64,000 nt of DNA. Source: SIG307 sp045596385 (GTDB lineage Bacteria > Bacillota > Clostridia > Lachnospirales > Lachnospiraceae). The notes under the pieces are model-generated. The model had not been told where the DNA came from. It was given only the letters and a program-made list of their open reading frames with translations, and did not search any database. The DNA lies in contig JAZOCC010000018.1 in the NCBI GenBank assembly GCA_045596385.1, positions 61,878-125,877 of the forward strand, written 5' to 3'. Positions 51,221 to 58,538 of the stretch are shown one piece after another (the first letter of the stretch is position 1; the number at the start of each line of letters is the position of its first letter). The position numbers were made by a program, and so were the translations under genes.

Positions 51221-52492
51221 ATGGGTAACATTGGTGATACGCTGATGGGATTACTTGAGAGTACCGGTTTTACCAAGCTTTATTGGGGAAACTATATTAT
51301 GATTGTGGTGGCTCTCGTATTCCTTTATCTGGCGATTGTAAAAGGGTATGAACCGCTTTTGTTGGTTCCGATTTCCTTCGGTATGTTGTTGGTAAATCTT
51401 TGCCCGGGTATTATGGCAGAACCGTATACGACGTACTATAATTCTGCAGGAGAAATGGTTTGCAGATTAACCGGAAATGAATATACAAACGCATTAGGTG
51501 AAATAATATCTCAACCGATTGCCGAGATTATGGCAACGGTTGACCCGTCCAAGACGGTAGAGACAGCAGGCGGTTTGCTTCACTACTTCTTTATGTTGGA
51601 CGAACTTGCAATTTTACCGTGTCTGATTTTCATGGGTGTAGGTGCCATGACAGACTTCGGTCCTTTGATTGCAAATCCGAAGAGTTTCCTTCTCGGTGCT
51701 GCGGCGCAGCTCGGTATTTTTGCAGCATATTTCTTTGCGATTATTATGGGCTTTAACGGAAAGGCAGCAGCAGCCATCTCCATTATCGGTGGTGCGGACG
51801 GTCCGACCTCCATCTTCCTTGCAATGAAGCTGGGACAGACAGAACTTATGGGACCGATTGCGGTTGCGGCATATTCTTACATGTCCTTGGTTCCGATTAT
51901 CCAGCCTCCGATTATGAAGCTGTTGACGACGGAGAAAGAACGTAAGATTAAGATGGAGCAGCTTCGTCCGGTTTCTAAGCTGGAGAAGGTGTTGTTCCCG
52001 ATTATCGTTACTATCGTAGTAGTACTTATCTTGCCGGATACCGCAGCTTTGGTTGGTAGCCTTATGCTCGGTAATCTGTTCCGTGAGTCCGGTGTGGTAA
52101 AGCAGCTTCAGGAGACTGCATCCAACGCACTCATGTACATCGTAGTTATTTTACTGGGTACTTCCGTTGGTGCAACCACCAGTGCACAGGCATTCCTGCG
52201 CTTGGATACCATTAAGATTGTTGGTCTTGGTTTGATTGCGTTTGCAATCGGTACCGCAGGCGGTGTATTGTTCGGTAAATTAATGTGCAAGGCGACGAAG
52301 GGTAAGATTAATCCGCTCATCGGTTCCGCCGGTGTATCCGCTGTGCCGATGGCAGCACGTGTATCCCAGAAGGTGGGTTCGGAGGCTGATCCGAGCAACT
52401 TCCTTCTTATGCATGCAATGGGACCGAACGTAGCGGGTGTTATCGGTACTGCAGTAGCAGCCGGTGTATTTATGGCAATTTTCGGAGTATAA
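51221..52492 (+). CDS. oadB: Sodium ion-translocating decarboxylase beta subunit (OadB/MmdB)
   Basis: Membrane subunit that decarboxylates carboxybiotin and pumps sodium outward. The 423 residues include the family markers CLIFMGVGAMTDFGPLIANP, the conserved GGADGPTSI loop with functional Asp, and the GLIAFAIGTAGG and late GPNVAGVIGTAVAAG stretches. It has about 10 membrane segments. An N-terminal insertion (about 70-110: TTYYNSAGEMVCRLTGNEY) is extra compared with short OadB. RBS CAGGAGGTAAG. Confidence 0.95.
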   Translation: MGNIGDTLMGLLESTGFTKLYWGNYIMIVVALVFLYLAIVKGYEPLLLVPISFGMLLVNLCPGIMAEPYTTYYNSAGEMVCRLTGNEYTNALGEIISQPIAEIMATVDPSKTVETAGGLLHYFFMLDELAILPCLIFMGVGAMTDFGPLIANPKSFLLGAAAQLGIFAAYFFAIIMGFNGKAAAAISIIGGADGPTSIFLAMKLGQTELMGPIAVAAYSYMSLVPIIQPPIMKLLTTEKERKIKMEQLRPVSKLEKVLFPIIVTIVVVLILPDTAALVGSLMLGNLFRESGVVKQLQETASNALMYIVVILLGTSVGATTSAQAFLRLDTIKIVGLGLIAFAIGTAGGVLFGKLMCKATKGKINPLIGSAGVSAVPMAARVSQKVGSEADPSNFLLMHAMGPNVAGVIGTAVAAGVFMAIFGV

Positions 52493-52507
52493 AATAGGAG
52501 GTTCACA

Positions 52508-53902
52508 ATGGCAGTAAAGATTACAGAGACCATTTTACGTGATGCACATCAGTCTTTGATTGCAACCCGTATGACAACGGAACAGATGCTTCCGATTATT
52601 GAAAAGATGGATAAGGTCGGCTACCACTCCGTAGAGTGCTGGGGCGGTGCTACCTTCGATGCTTCCCTGCGTTTCTTAAAGGAAGATCCGTGGGAGCGTT
52701 TAAGAAAGCTTCGTGCAGGCTTCAAGAACACCAAGTTACAGATGTTATTCCGTGGACAGAACATCCTCGGCTACAATCATTATTCCGATGACGTAGTAGA
52801 GTACTTTGTTCAGAAGTCCATTGCAAACGGTATTGATATCATTCGTATTTTCGACTGCTTCAACGATTTGCGTAACTTAGAGACCGCTGTTAAGGCGGCG
52901 AATAAGGAAAAGGGACATGCACAGATCGCTCTTGCATATACCCTTGGTGATGCTTACACCTTAGATTACTGGAAGGAGACCGCTCGTCGTATTGAGGAGA
53001 TGGGTGCGGATTCCCTTTGTATCAAGGATATGGCAGGTCTTTTGGTTCCGTATGAGGCTGATAAGCTGGTTAAGGCTCTTAAGGAAGGCACTAAGCTTCC
53101 GATTCAGCTCCATACCCACTACACCTCCGGTGTGGCTGCAATGACCTACATGAAGGCGGTTGAAGCAGGCTGTGATATCATCGATACCGCAATGTCTCCG
53201 TTCTCCATGGGTACCAGCCAGCCGGCAACGGAAGTTATGGTTGAGACCTTTAAGGGAACCGAGTACGATACCGGCTTAGACCAGAATCTGTTAGCGGAAA
53301 TCGCAAATTACTTCCGTCCGATGCAGGAAGAGGCATTAAAGACCGGCCTCTTAAATCCGAAGGTAATGGGCGTAGACATCAAGACCCTGTTATATCAGGT
53401 TCCGGGTGGTATGCTTTCTAACCTTGTATCCCAGCTTAAGGAAGCAAATGCAGAGGATAAGTTCTACGATGTATTAAAGGAAATTCCGGAAGTTCGTAAG
53501 GACTTCGGTGAGCCGCCGCTTGTTACCCCGTCTTCTCAGATCGTTGGTACCCAGGCTGTGCTTAACGTACTTCAGGGCGAGCGTTATAAGATGGTAACGA
53601 AGGAATCCAAGAAGGTTCTTTCCGGTGAGTTCGGTCAGACCATTAAGCCGTTTAACAAGGAAGTGCAGAAGAAGGCAATCGGTGATGTAGAGCCGATTAC
53701 CTGCCGTCCGGCAGACAAGATTGCTCCGCAGCTTGCTAAGTTTGAGGAGGAAATCAAGGAATGGAAGCAGCAGGATGAGGACGTTTTATCCTACGCACTG
53801 TTCCCGCAGGTAGCTATGGAGTTCTTCAAGCACCGTCAGGCACAGCAGACGAAGGTCGATGTGAATGCGGCTGATACCAAGAACCAGGCATACCCGGTTT
53901 AA
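52508..53902 (+). CDS. oadA: Oxaloacetate decarboxylase alpha / pyruvate carboxylase subunit B-like carboxyltransferase (5S-like)
   Basis: Transfers a carboxyl group from oxaloacetate to biotin, or the reverse. The 464 residues are an HMGL-like TIM barrel with the metal site start ETILRDAHQSLIATR, the PFRGQN-like LFRGQNILGYNHY block, the CIKDMAGLL motif with catalytic Lys and LHTHYTSG, followed by the conserved carboxylase domain (PYC_OADA). There is no C-terminal biotinyl domain, so the separate carrier at 50832 must serve it. RBS AGGAGGTTC. Confidence 0.93.
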   Translation: MAVKITETILRDAHQSLIATRMTTEQMLPIIEKMDKVGYHSVECWGGATFDASLRFLKEDPWERLRKLRAGFKNTKLQMLFRGQNILGYNHYSDDVVEYFVQKSIANGIDIIRIFDCFNDLRNLETAVKAANKEKGHAQIALAYTLGDAYTLDYWKETARRIEEMGADSLCIKDMAGLLVPYEADKLVKALKEGTKLPIQLHTHYTSGVAAMTYMKAVEAGCDIIDTAMSPFSMGTSQPATEVMVETFKGTEYDTGLDQNLLAEIANYFRPMQEEALKTGLLNPKVMGVDIKTLLYQVPGGMLSNLVSQLKEANAEDKFYDVLKEIPEVRKDFGEPPLVTPSSQIVGTQAVLNVLQGERYKMVTKESKKVLSGEFGQTIKPFNKEVQKKAIGDVEPITCRPADKIAPQLAKFEEEIKEWKQQDEDVLSYALFPQVAMEFFKHRQAQQTKVDVNAADTKNQAYPV

Positions 53903-53911
53903 TAAAGATTC

Positions 53912-53944
53912 AGAGGCTGTCGCTTTGCGGCAGCCTCTTTGTGT
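53912..53944 (+). terminator. Intrinsic terminator of the decarboxylase operon
   Basis: AGAGGCTGTCGC (53912-53923) pairs with GCGGCAGCCTCT (53927-53938; one wobble), T-rich tail. The hairpin is also the left end of the large palindrome that follows. Confidence 0.92.
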
Positions 53945-54297
53945 AGGGGGACGGCTTTGTGGCTCAAAAGGAGTATGGAGGAGTTACGGAAAGCGGTTTG
54001 AAAGAATTCCTCATTATCTGTGGGCTTCGGATGTAAGTCTTTCTAATTGCTTCGACAAGTGTATGTAGTTGGCATGCAACCGCTCCTTACGCGCCATCCG
54101 TGCCGCGTGCAGATGCTCGCTTGGACATCCGTGTCCAAGCGTTGCAGAGTATTAACGAAGCAATAAGAAAGTCTATACATCCTACGCGATAAAGATAATT
54201 CGAAATTCTTTCAAATCACTTTCATGTATCTTTTCAAAGTCCTTTTTTGAGCCATAAAGCCTGTTAGCCTACAAGGGCGGCTGCCGCAAAATGACAG
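53917..54297. repeat. About 380-bp imperfect palindromic element
   Basis: The two arms (about 53917-54054 and 54156-54297) are inverted copies in the same order. Matching blocks include the ends (53917-53935 with 54279-54297, 17 of 19), 53953-53969 with 54245-54261 (16 of 17), 53997-54008 with 54204-54215 (12 of 12), and 54046-54054 with 54156-54164 (9 of 9). The centre holds a separate perfect hairpin, GCTTGGACA/TGTCCAAGC (54119-54140). No coding frame is convincing inside. It looks like a MITE-type or large structured RNA element. It fills the roughly 500-bp gap after oadA. Confidence 0.75.
54254..54284 (+). repeat. Direct repeat, copy 1 (end of palindrome)
   Basis: AAAGCCT-N5-CCTACAAG-N2-CGGCTG pattern; copy 2 is at 54854-54884. 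The pair flanks the gene at 54402. Confidence 0.55.
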
Positions 54298-54359
54298 ATA
54301 TTTTGACAATATGTTTTATAGAAATATTGAAAGTGTGTATACACGCGGACATATTTTTA

Positions 54360-54368
54360 TGGTATAAT
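54360..54368 (+). promoter_or_regulatory. Extended -10 promoter of the AT-rich membrane gene
   Basis: TGG-TATAAT is an extended -10 element; no good -35 is found 17 bases upstream. It lies before the RBS GGAGG at 54386-54390. Confidence 0.5.
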
Positions 54369-54401
54369 GAGAGTGAAAGTTTGACGGAGGAAATACAAAA
54401 A

Positions 54402-54830
54402 TTGAATCAGTGGTATTTTGATATAGGAATATTATTAGTAATGCTTCTGTTAATCGTCGGAATTATCATTTGTGTAATTTCCTTTATTACAAAGCTGATA
54501 AGAAAGATAAATAAAAAAACAGTTATTATTGCAGCTGGAATTCATTTTGTTTTACTAATAGTGACAAGTTTATATGCTTTTTCACATAGTACATACTACA
54601 AGTACAATGATTGGATTATTTTACAAAGCAATATTCATATGATAGAAGAAAAGTATGGTGAATTTGATTTAGGAGAAATCAAAGATGGTGAAAAAGGCAT
54701 AGTGGCATATTACATATACACAGATAATGGACCGATAATGCCTGACCATTTAAAACATTATTATTATATTAAATATGATGAGTGGGGTGTAGTTTATAAT
54801 GTGTATGATGCTTGTCAGCCGGGAGGTTGA
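54402..54830 (+). CDS. AT-rich small membrane protein of unknown function
   Basis: Unrecognised 142-residue protein. TTG 54402 is taken as start because CGGAGG (54385-54390) lies 11 bases upstream and the extended -10 at 54360-54368 would start transcription inside the longer frame from ATG 54291. Two membrane segments (about 8-30 and 42-62) are followed by a soluble domain with EEKYGEFDLGEIKDGEKGIVAYYIY. Use of ATA, AAA and TTA codons is much higher than in neighbouring genes, and the gene lies between copies of a repeat, so recent acquisition is likely. Confidence 0.65.
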   Translation: MNQWYFDIGILLVMLLLIVGIIICVISFITKLIRKINKKTVIIAAGIHFVLLIVTSLYAFSHSTYYKYNDWIILQSNIHMIEEKYGEFDLGEIKDGEKGIVAYYIYTDNGPIMPDHLKHYYYIKYDEWGVVYNVYDACQPGG

Positions 54831-54853
54831 TAACTTTTATCGTTAAGCTGTTC

Positions 54854-54884
54854 AAAAGCCTATACCCCTACAAGAACGGCTGTC
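54854..54884 (+). repeat. Direct repeat, copy 2
   Basis: Shares AAAGCCT, CCTACAAG and CGGCTG blocks at the same spacing with 54254-54284, and CCCCTACA with the reverse complement of the palindrome's left arm. Confidence 0.5.
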
Positions 54885-54917
54885 TGAAGGGACATTCGTT
54901 AGAAACAGGAGGCGCAT

Positions 54918-55198
54918 ATGTATAAAAAGATACCGGCTATTATGATTAACTGTCTTTTTGGGCTGTGTTTGGCGTATGATATTATGGTTAAAGAATTAGC
55001 AAAAATATTTGTGACAACAGATACAGATTCTTTGATAGGATTTTTTTCTTTAATGTTGTTTGGATTGCTCTGTTTTTAGTATACAACAGTAAGCGGTATA
55101 AAGTAACAAAAGGTGGAAATATGTATTGGATTACGCTACTTGCGGCTTTTTTGCCGTGGAGTATAATTGTTGCACTTTTATTTTACTTTGAATCATAG
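54918..55198 (+). pseudogene. Small membrane protein gene split by a frameshift at a T7 run
   Basis: ATG 54918 has a good RBS (AGGAGGC). The first frame encodes 53 residues and stops at 55077-55079. A minus-one shift at the T7 run (55041-55047) joins it to a second open frame ending at 55198, giving about 93 residues with three hydrophobic segments (LFGLCLAYDIM region, FFFNVVWIALFLVYNSKRY and WITLLAAFLPWSIIVALLFYF). The run T-TTT-TTT also has the form of a slippery heptamer. Most likely a broken gene or homopolymer error. Confidence 0.6.
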
Positions 55199-55208
55199 TC
55201 TGATATAG

Positions 55209-55247
55209 AACAGTCCGGGAAGATTAGTATCCCAGACTGTTATTTTG
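55209..55247 (+). terminator. Intrinsic terminator
   Basis: AACAGTC and GGGA (55209-55220) pair with TCCC and GACTGTT (55230-55241) with one mismatch; tail ATTTTG. It closes the AT-rich small-gene region. Confidence 0.75.
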
Positions 55248-55320
55248 TGATATCGGAGATCCGAAATAAAATATAGTTGAGTTGACGGTGACATCAATGA
55301 TTTGTTTCGGAGGGGCGATA

Positions 55321-56286
55321 ATGAGAGTACAACCGAGAAATGTTTTTTATACCGGGTCTTATGCGGTTTTGCGGAATACGAAGAGTGGTTCGTCTTTCCC
55401 TTATTCTGTGAAGGTGGAAGGTTTCGGACGATTTGGTACAGGAAATAGTCTGTTTGGGTTTGCTACGGTGACGATTACGGAGCATATGGTGACGGCAAAG
55501 TATGGGACAAAAATTACGAATGGTCCGAGAGTCAGGATAAAAACAGCCGGAAGTAAACAGCCGGAGGATTTTGTAGAGGTTTCCAAAGAAAAGCTGGATG
55601 CGGTAAATCTTCCGGAGTCCTTCGATAAGCTGAAGGGGCAGTCCTCATTTTATTATCACGGAGAAGCAATTTCGGATTATGAATTGATTCAGACTGCGGT
55701 TGTACTTGGGAAATTAGAGCAGCCGCCGGAGGATGAGAAGAACGGCGCGGAGTATGCATGGAAAGCCTTTGAAGTGCTGGTGAAGGAGGAAGCGGCACCG
55801 AAATACGGTTGGTCCGATACGCTGTACTCGGAGGATGGGAAGTATACCTTTACGAAGGATGTAAACGGTAAGTACAAGATGCATCTGATTGATGACGCCG
55901 GGATGGGAGCATCGGTGGAGGATATTGCCAATTGGATGATGAGCGGTACGCCGAACCGGAATATCGAAACAAGATATCTGAATTATCTTCGTACGGTGGA
56001 CCCGGATTTGTATGAGAAGGCCATGCAAATCGGTAAGGAAGTGCGGAATTACGGTTTTATGGAGGATTTATACGGTCAGGGGATTTTATGTGAAACGCAA
56101 AATATCTATGATTTGAGCTTGCTGGGGCTGTTGTTCGGAAAAGATGCGAAGGAGATGCGTTATTTACTTAATAAATGCAAGGATACCGGGAATTTTCTGG
56201 AACTTTTAGAGTTATATCGTACGGACGGAGCCGGTTCTTTGGCTCGACTTCGGGAGAAACAGTTAAAAAGCGGTGGGATTGTTTAA
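55321..56286 (+). CDS. Hypothetical protein (321 residues)
   Basis: Not recognised. ATG 55321 is set by CGGAGGGGCG; the frame from 55282 lacks a RBS. No signal peptide or membrane segment is clear. The N-terminal part (about 1-90) is basic and Gly/Ser/Thr-rich with beta character, the middle holds GWSDTLYSEDGKYTFTKD and a DDAGMGASVEDIANWMMSG stretch, and the C-terminus (about 200-321) is helical with NYLRTVDPDLYEKAMQIGKE and RYLLNKCKDTGNF. Two further unknown proteins follow, but each has its own promoter or leader. Confidence 0.75.
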   Translation: MRVQPRNVFYTGSYAVLRNTKSGSSFPYSVKVEGFGRFGTGNSLFGFATVTITEHMVTAKYGTKITNGPRVRIKTAGSKQPEDFVEVSKEKLDAVNLPESFDKLKGQSSFYYHGEAISDYELIQTAVVLGKLEQPPEDEKNGAEYAWKAFEVLVKEEAAPKYGWSDTLYSEDGKYTFTKDVNGKYKMHLIDDAGMGASVEDIANWMMSGTPNRNIETRYLNYLRTVDPDLYEKAMQIGKEVRNYGFMEDLYGQGILCETQNIYDLSLLGLLFGKDAKEMRYLLNKCKDTGNFLELLELYRTDGAGSLARLREKQLKSGGIV

Positions 56287-56307
56287 ACGTGAGGTACCAT
56301 TAAGATT

Positions 56308-56335
56308 TTGTAAGCTTTTGTCGATATAATATAAT
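56308..56335 (+). promoter_or_regulatory. Sigma-A promoter of the DUF6033-like gene
   Basis: -35 TTGTAA (56308-56313), 16-base spacer, -10 TATAAT (56330-56335), with a second overlapping TATAAT at 56325. Confidence 0.6.
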
Positions 56336-56385
56336 AGAAATGTACGTAAACGGATTTACGGCACAGACTACAAGGAGGTAGTGTT

Positions 56386-57177
56386 ATGGGAATTGAATCG
56401 ATACTCAGCAATATGCATATTGCGAACAATACTTACGGTACGAAAGATGCAAAAGCAACAAAGGAAGCGAAAGCGACCGGTGAAATAAGTGTTGTGAAGG
56501 AGAATGAAGTCAGCAAAAAGGTTGATGTAAAGGGCAAGACCATCGGTCAGCCGAAGCTCAGCGAAAAGGCCGCGAAGTATTACGAGGAATTAAAGTCCAA
56601 GTACAAGAATATGGATTTTATTCTGGTGAGTAAGGATATGAAGGAAATGGCGAAGGCCAATGCCGGCAGTTTTGCAAATCCTCAGAAGATGGTGGTTTTG
56701 ATTGATGAGGAGAAGGTAGAGCGGATGGCGGAGGATGAGAAGTTCCGCAAGCAGTATGAAGGCGTGATTGCATCCGCACAGAAGCAGTTGCCGCAGTTAA
56801 AGCAGGCGCTTGGGCGCTTTTCCAATGTGAAGGGCTTTGGTGTGCAGGTAAAGGACAACGGAGTGACTTCCTTCTTTGCGGTGATGAGTAAGTCATTTAA
56901 CGACCAGGCAGCTCGTCTGGAAAAGAGGAGAATTGAGAAAAAGGCGGAAAAGAAGGAAGCTGAGAAGAAAGCCGAAAAGAAAGAACGGCAGGAGCGGCTG
57001 GAGGAAAAACGGGAAGAACACCGAATTGAAGCCAAGGAAGCGGAAGAAGTGCTTTCCGCGGATTCCATGGAGGAACTGGTAAAAATGGTGGAGGACTTCA
57101 ATTATTTGTTTGTGTCGGATACCACAATGACCGAGACTGAAAAAGGGTTGGGAACAGTCATTGATTTTAAAGGATAG
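56386..57177 (+). CDS. DUF6033-like protein with Lys/Glu coiled coil
   Basis: The 263-residue protein has a disordered N-terminus with a TKDAKATKEAKATGE repeat, a conserved-looking core LSEKAAKYYEELKSKYKNMDFILVSKDM (about 60-88; known to me from DUF6033-type proteins of Lachnospiraceae), a region ending in FGVQVKDNGVTSFFAVMS, and a highly charged coiled coil (about 180-225). No signal peptide or membrane segment. Function unknown. RBS AAGGAGGTAG. Confidence 0.75.
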   Translation: MGIESILSNMHIANNTYGTKDAKATKEAKATGEISVVKENEVSKKVDVKGKTIGQPKLSEKAAKYYEELKSKYKNMDFILVSKDMKEMAKANAGSFANPQKMVVLIDEEKVERMAEDEKFRKQYEGVIASAQKQLPQLKQALGRFSNVKGFGVQVKDNGVTSFFAVMSKSFNDQAARLEKRRIEKKAEKKEAEKKAEKKERQERLEEKREEHRIEAKEAEEVLSADSMEELVKMVEDFNYLFVSDTTMTETEKGLGTVIDFKG

Positions 57178-57305
57178 CATTTAAGATTTGTTGCGTGTGA
57201 GAAAATGAAATAGCTATGGAGAGCGTCTGTTTTCAATGGAAGGATTGGGAACAGGCGCTTTTTGAATATTAAAGAAAATAGAGAAGCGGAGAAAGGCGGG
57301 CGGGT

Positions 57306-58325
57306 ATGATGTTAAACGGATTCGGAACAATAGGAAGCTTTTATTACAACAATTACAACACAAAGACAGGCGTTTTATCCTCAAAGGCCGGTACGGAGGA
57401 ATCGTTTGTCGATTTTTGTAATGACAAGCCACAAAGCGATAAAACGGAAAAAATGAATGAATATAATGTCAGGACAAAGGCGGGATTAAAGAGTCTTTTG
57501 GATATTTGGCAGCAGTTCGCGGTTGCGGGCAAGCTTACGGCACTTCCGGAGGATTCTGAAATTGATGTATCGTCGGAAGTAACGATACATCCGATAAGCG
57601 TTGCAAGCTTTTGTGAAGTTTCTACAGAGCATTATTCCTTTGTACCGGAGCCGGAAATCGGCAAGGGCGGTCTGCGGATTTTGATTAACGGAGAAAGCGC
57701 GGGCGTGTTTTCTGTGGATGATTTGAAAATCAGAACGGATGAAAAGACCGGAACACGGGTGATGATTAGTGAGATTGTAGGTGGGGCTTGGTATGACGCG
57801 ATTCCGGTAACGGATGAACTGGAACGGGGACTGGCGGAGGCAATGGGCGTGGAAAATATTCCGGAAGAGGAACTTACGGGATATTATATCGGGGTCCATG
57901 CAGGTACCGGTATTTCCTATGTAATGCGACCGGGAGACGAAGGCCGGGGAGGTAAGGTGCTTCTGCAAAGTGAAGCGGATGTGGCAAAGTATAACGCTTT
58001 GGCAGAGGACTATTACACAAAATATCCGAATCTGGTATCGAATCAAGAAGCCGGGAAAATCTATGCTTCCTTTGAAATCTGCGGCATGATGGAGCGTACC
58101 CCTACGGGGATTGTAAAAATCGGATACGACAATATTTCCTATAACGATAATTTTGACAGTAAAAAGAATTGGAGTATTATGCTTTCGGAAGCAACGTGGG
58201 AACTGTTGGAGGAGTGGTTTAGGGAGAATCGGAGTGGTATGAAAACGGTTCAGGAACTACGGACGTGGACAGAAATCTTGGATGAACTTGGCGGAAGCTA
58301 TGAACGAATTTGGCCGAAGAAATAA
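57306..58325 (+). CDS. Hypothetical protein (339 residues)
   Basis: Not recognised. It begins MMLNGFGTIGSFYYNNYNTKTG with an Asn/Tyr-rich N-terminus, then a globular part with LRILINGESAGVFSVDDLKIRTDEKTG, a Tyr/Gly-rich middle (TGYYIGVHAGTGISYVM) and an acidic/Trp-containing C-terminus (WSIMLSEATWELLEEWF). No signal peptide or membrane segment. The N-terminal style resembles that of the preceding protein and of exported flagellar proteins, but this is weak. Overlap or operon link with the preceding gene is possible (128 bp gap, no clear terminator). Confidence 0.72.
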   Translation: MMLNGFGTIGSFYYNNYNTKTGVLSSKAGTEESFVDFCNDKPQSDKTEKMNEYNVRTKAGLKSLLDIWQQFAVAGKLTALPEDSEIDVSSEVTIHPISVASFCEVSTEHYSFVPEPEIGKGGLRILINGESAGVFSVDDLKIRTDEKTGTRVMISEIVGGAWYDAIPVTDELERGLAEAMGVENIPEEELTGYYIGVHAGTGISYVMRPGDEGRGGKVLLQSEADVAKYNALAEDYYTKYPNLVSNQEAGKIYASFEICGMMERTPTGIVKIGYDNISYNDNFDSKKNWSIMLSEATWELLEEWFRENRSGMKTVQELRTWTEILDELGGSYERIWPKK

Positions 58326-58439
58326 GTCGGAAGGGAGCTGGCTGCATCAAGCGGAGATGCGTCGTATCTTGTCAATGTAAAGCGTCCTTCGGTAGTTAGT
58401 GCGGCCTACGAACTGATGATGTTGTTGGGAATGTAGTAC

Positions 58440-58468
58440 TTGTCGAATTGCGGAACAAATGGTATAAT
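58440..58468 (+). promoter_or_regulatory. Sigma-A promoter of the GTPase gene
   Basis: -35 TTGTCG (58440-58445), 17-base spacer, -10 TATAAT with extended TGG (58460-58468). Confidence 0.8.
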
Positions 58469-58538
58469 CTGTTTTGTTAAGTAAAGTGCGGCACAGAGAC
58501 TGTGTAAGTTCTTTTTTACGAAAGGATAAGGTGGTTTT

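Noticed and set aside
54061..54140. Possible CRISPR repeat because of GCTTGGACA-type hairpins
   Set aside because: Only one copy, no regular spacing and no cas genes in the window.
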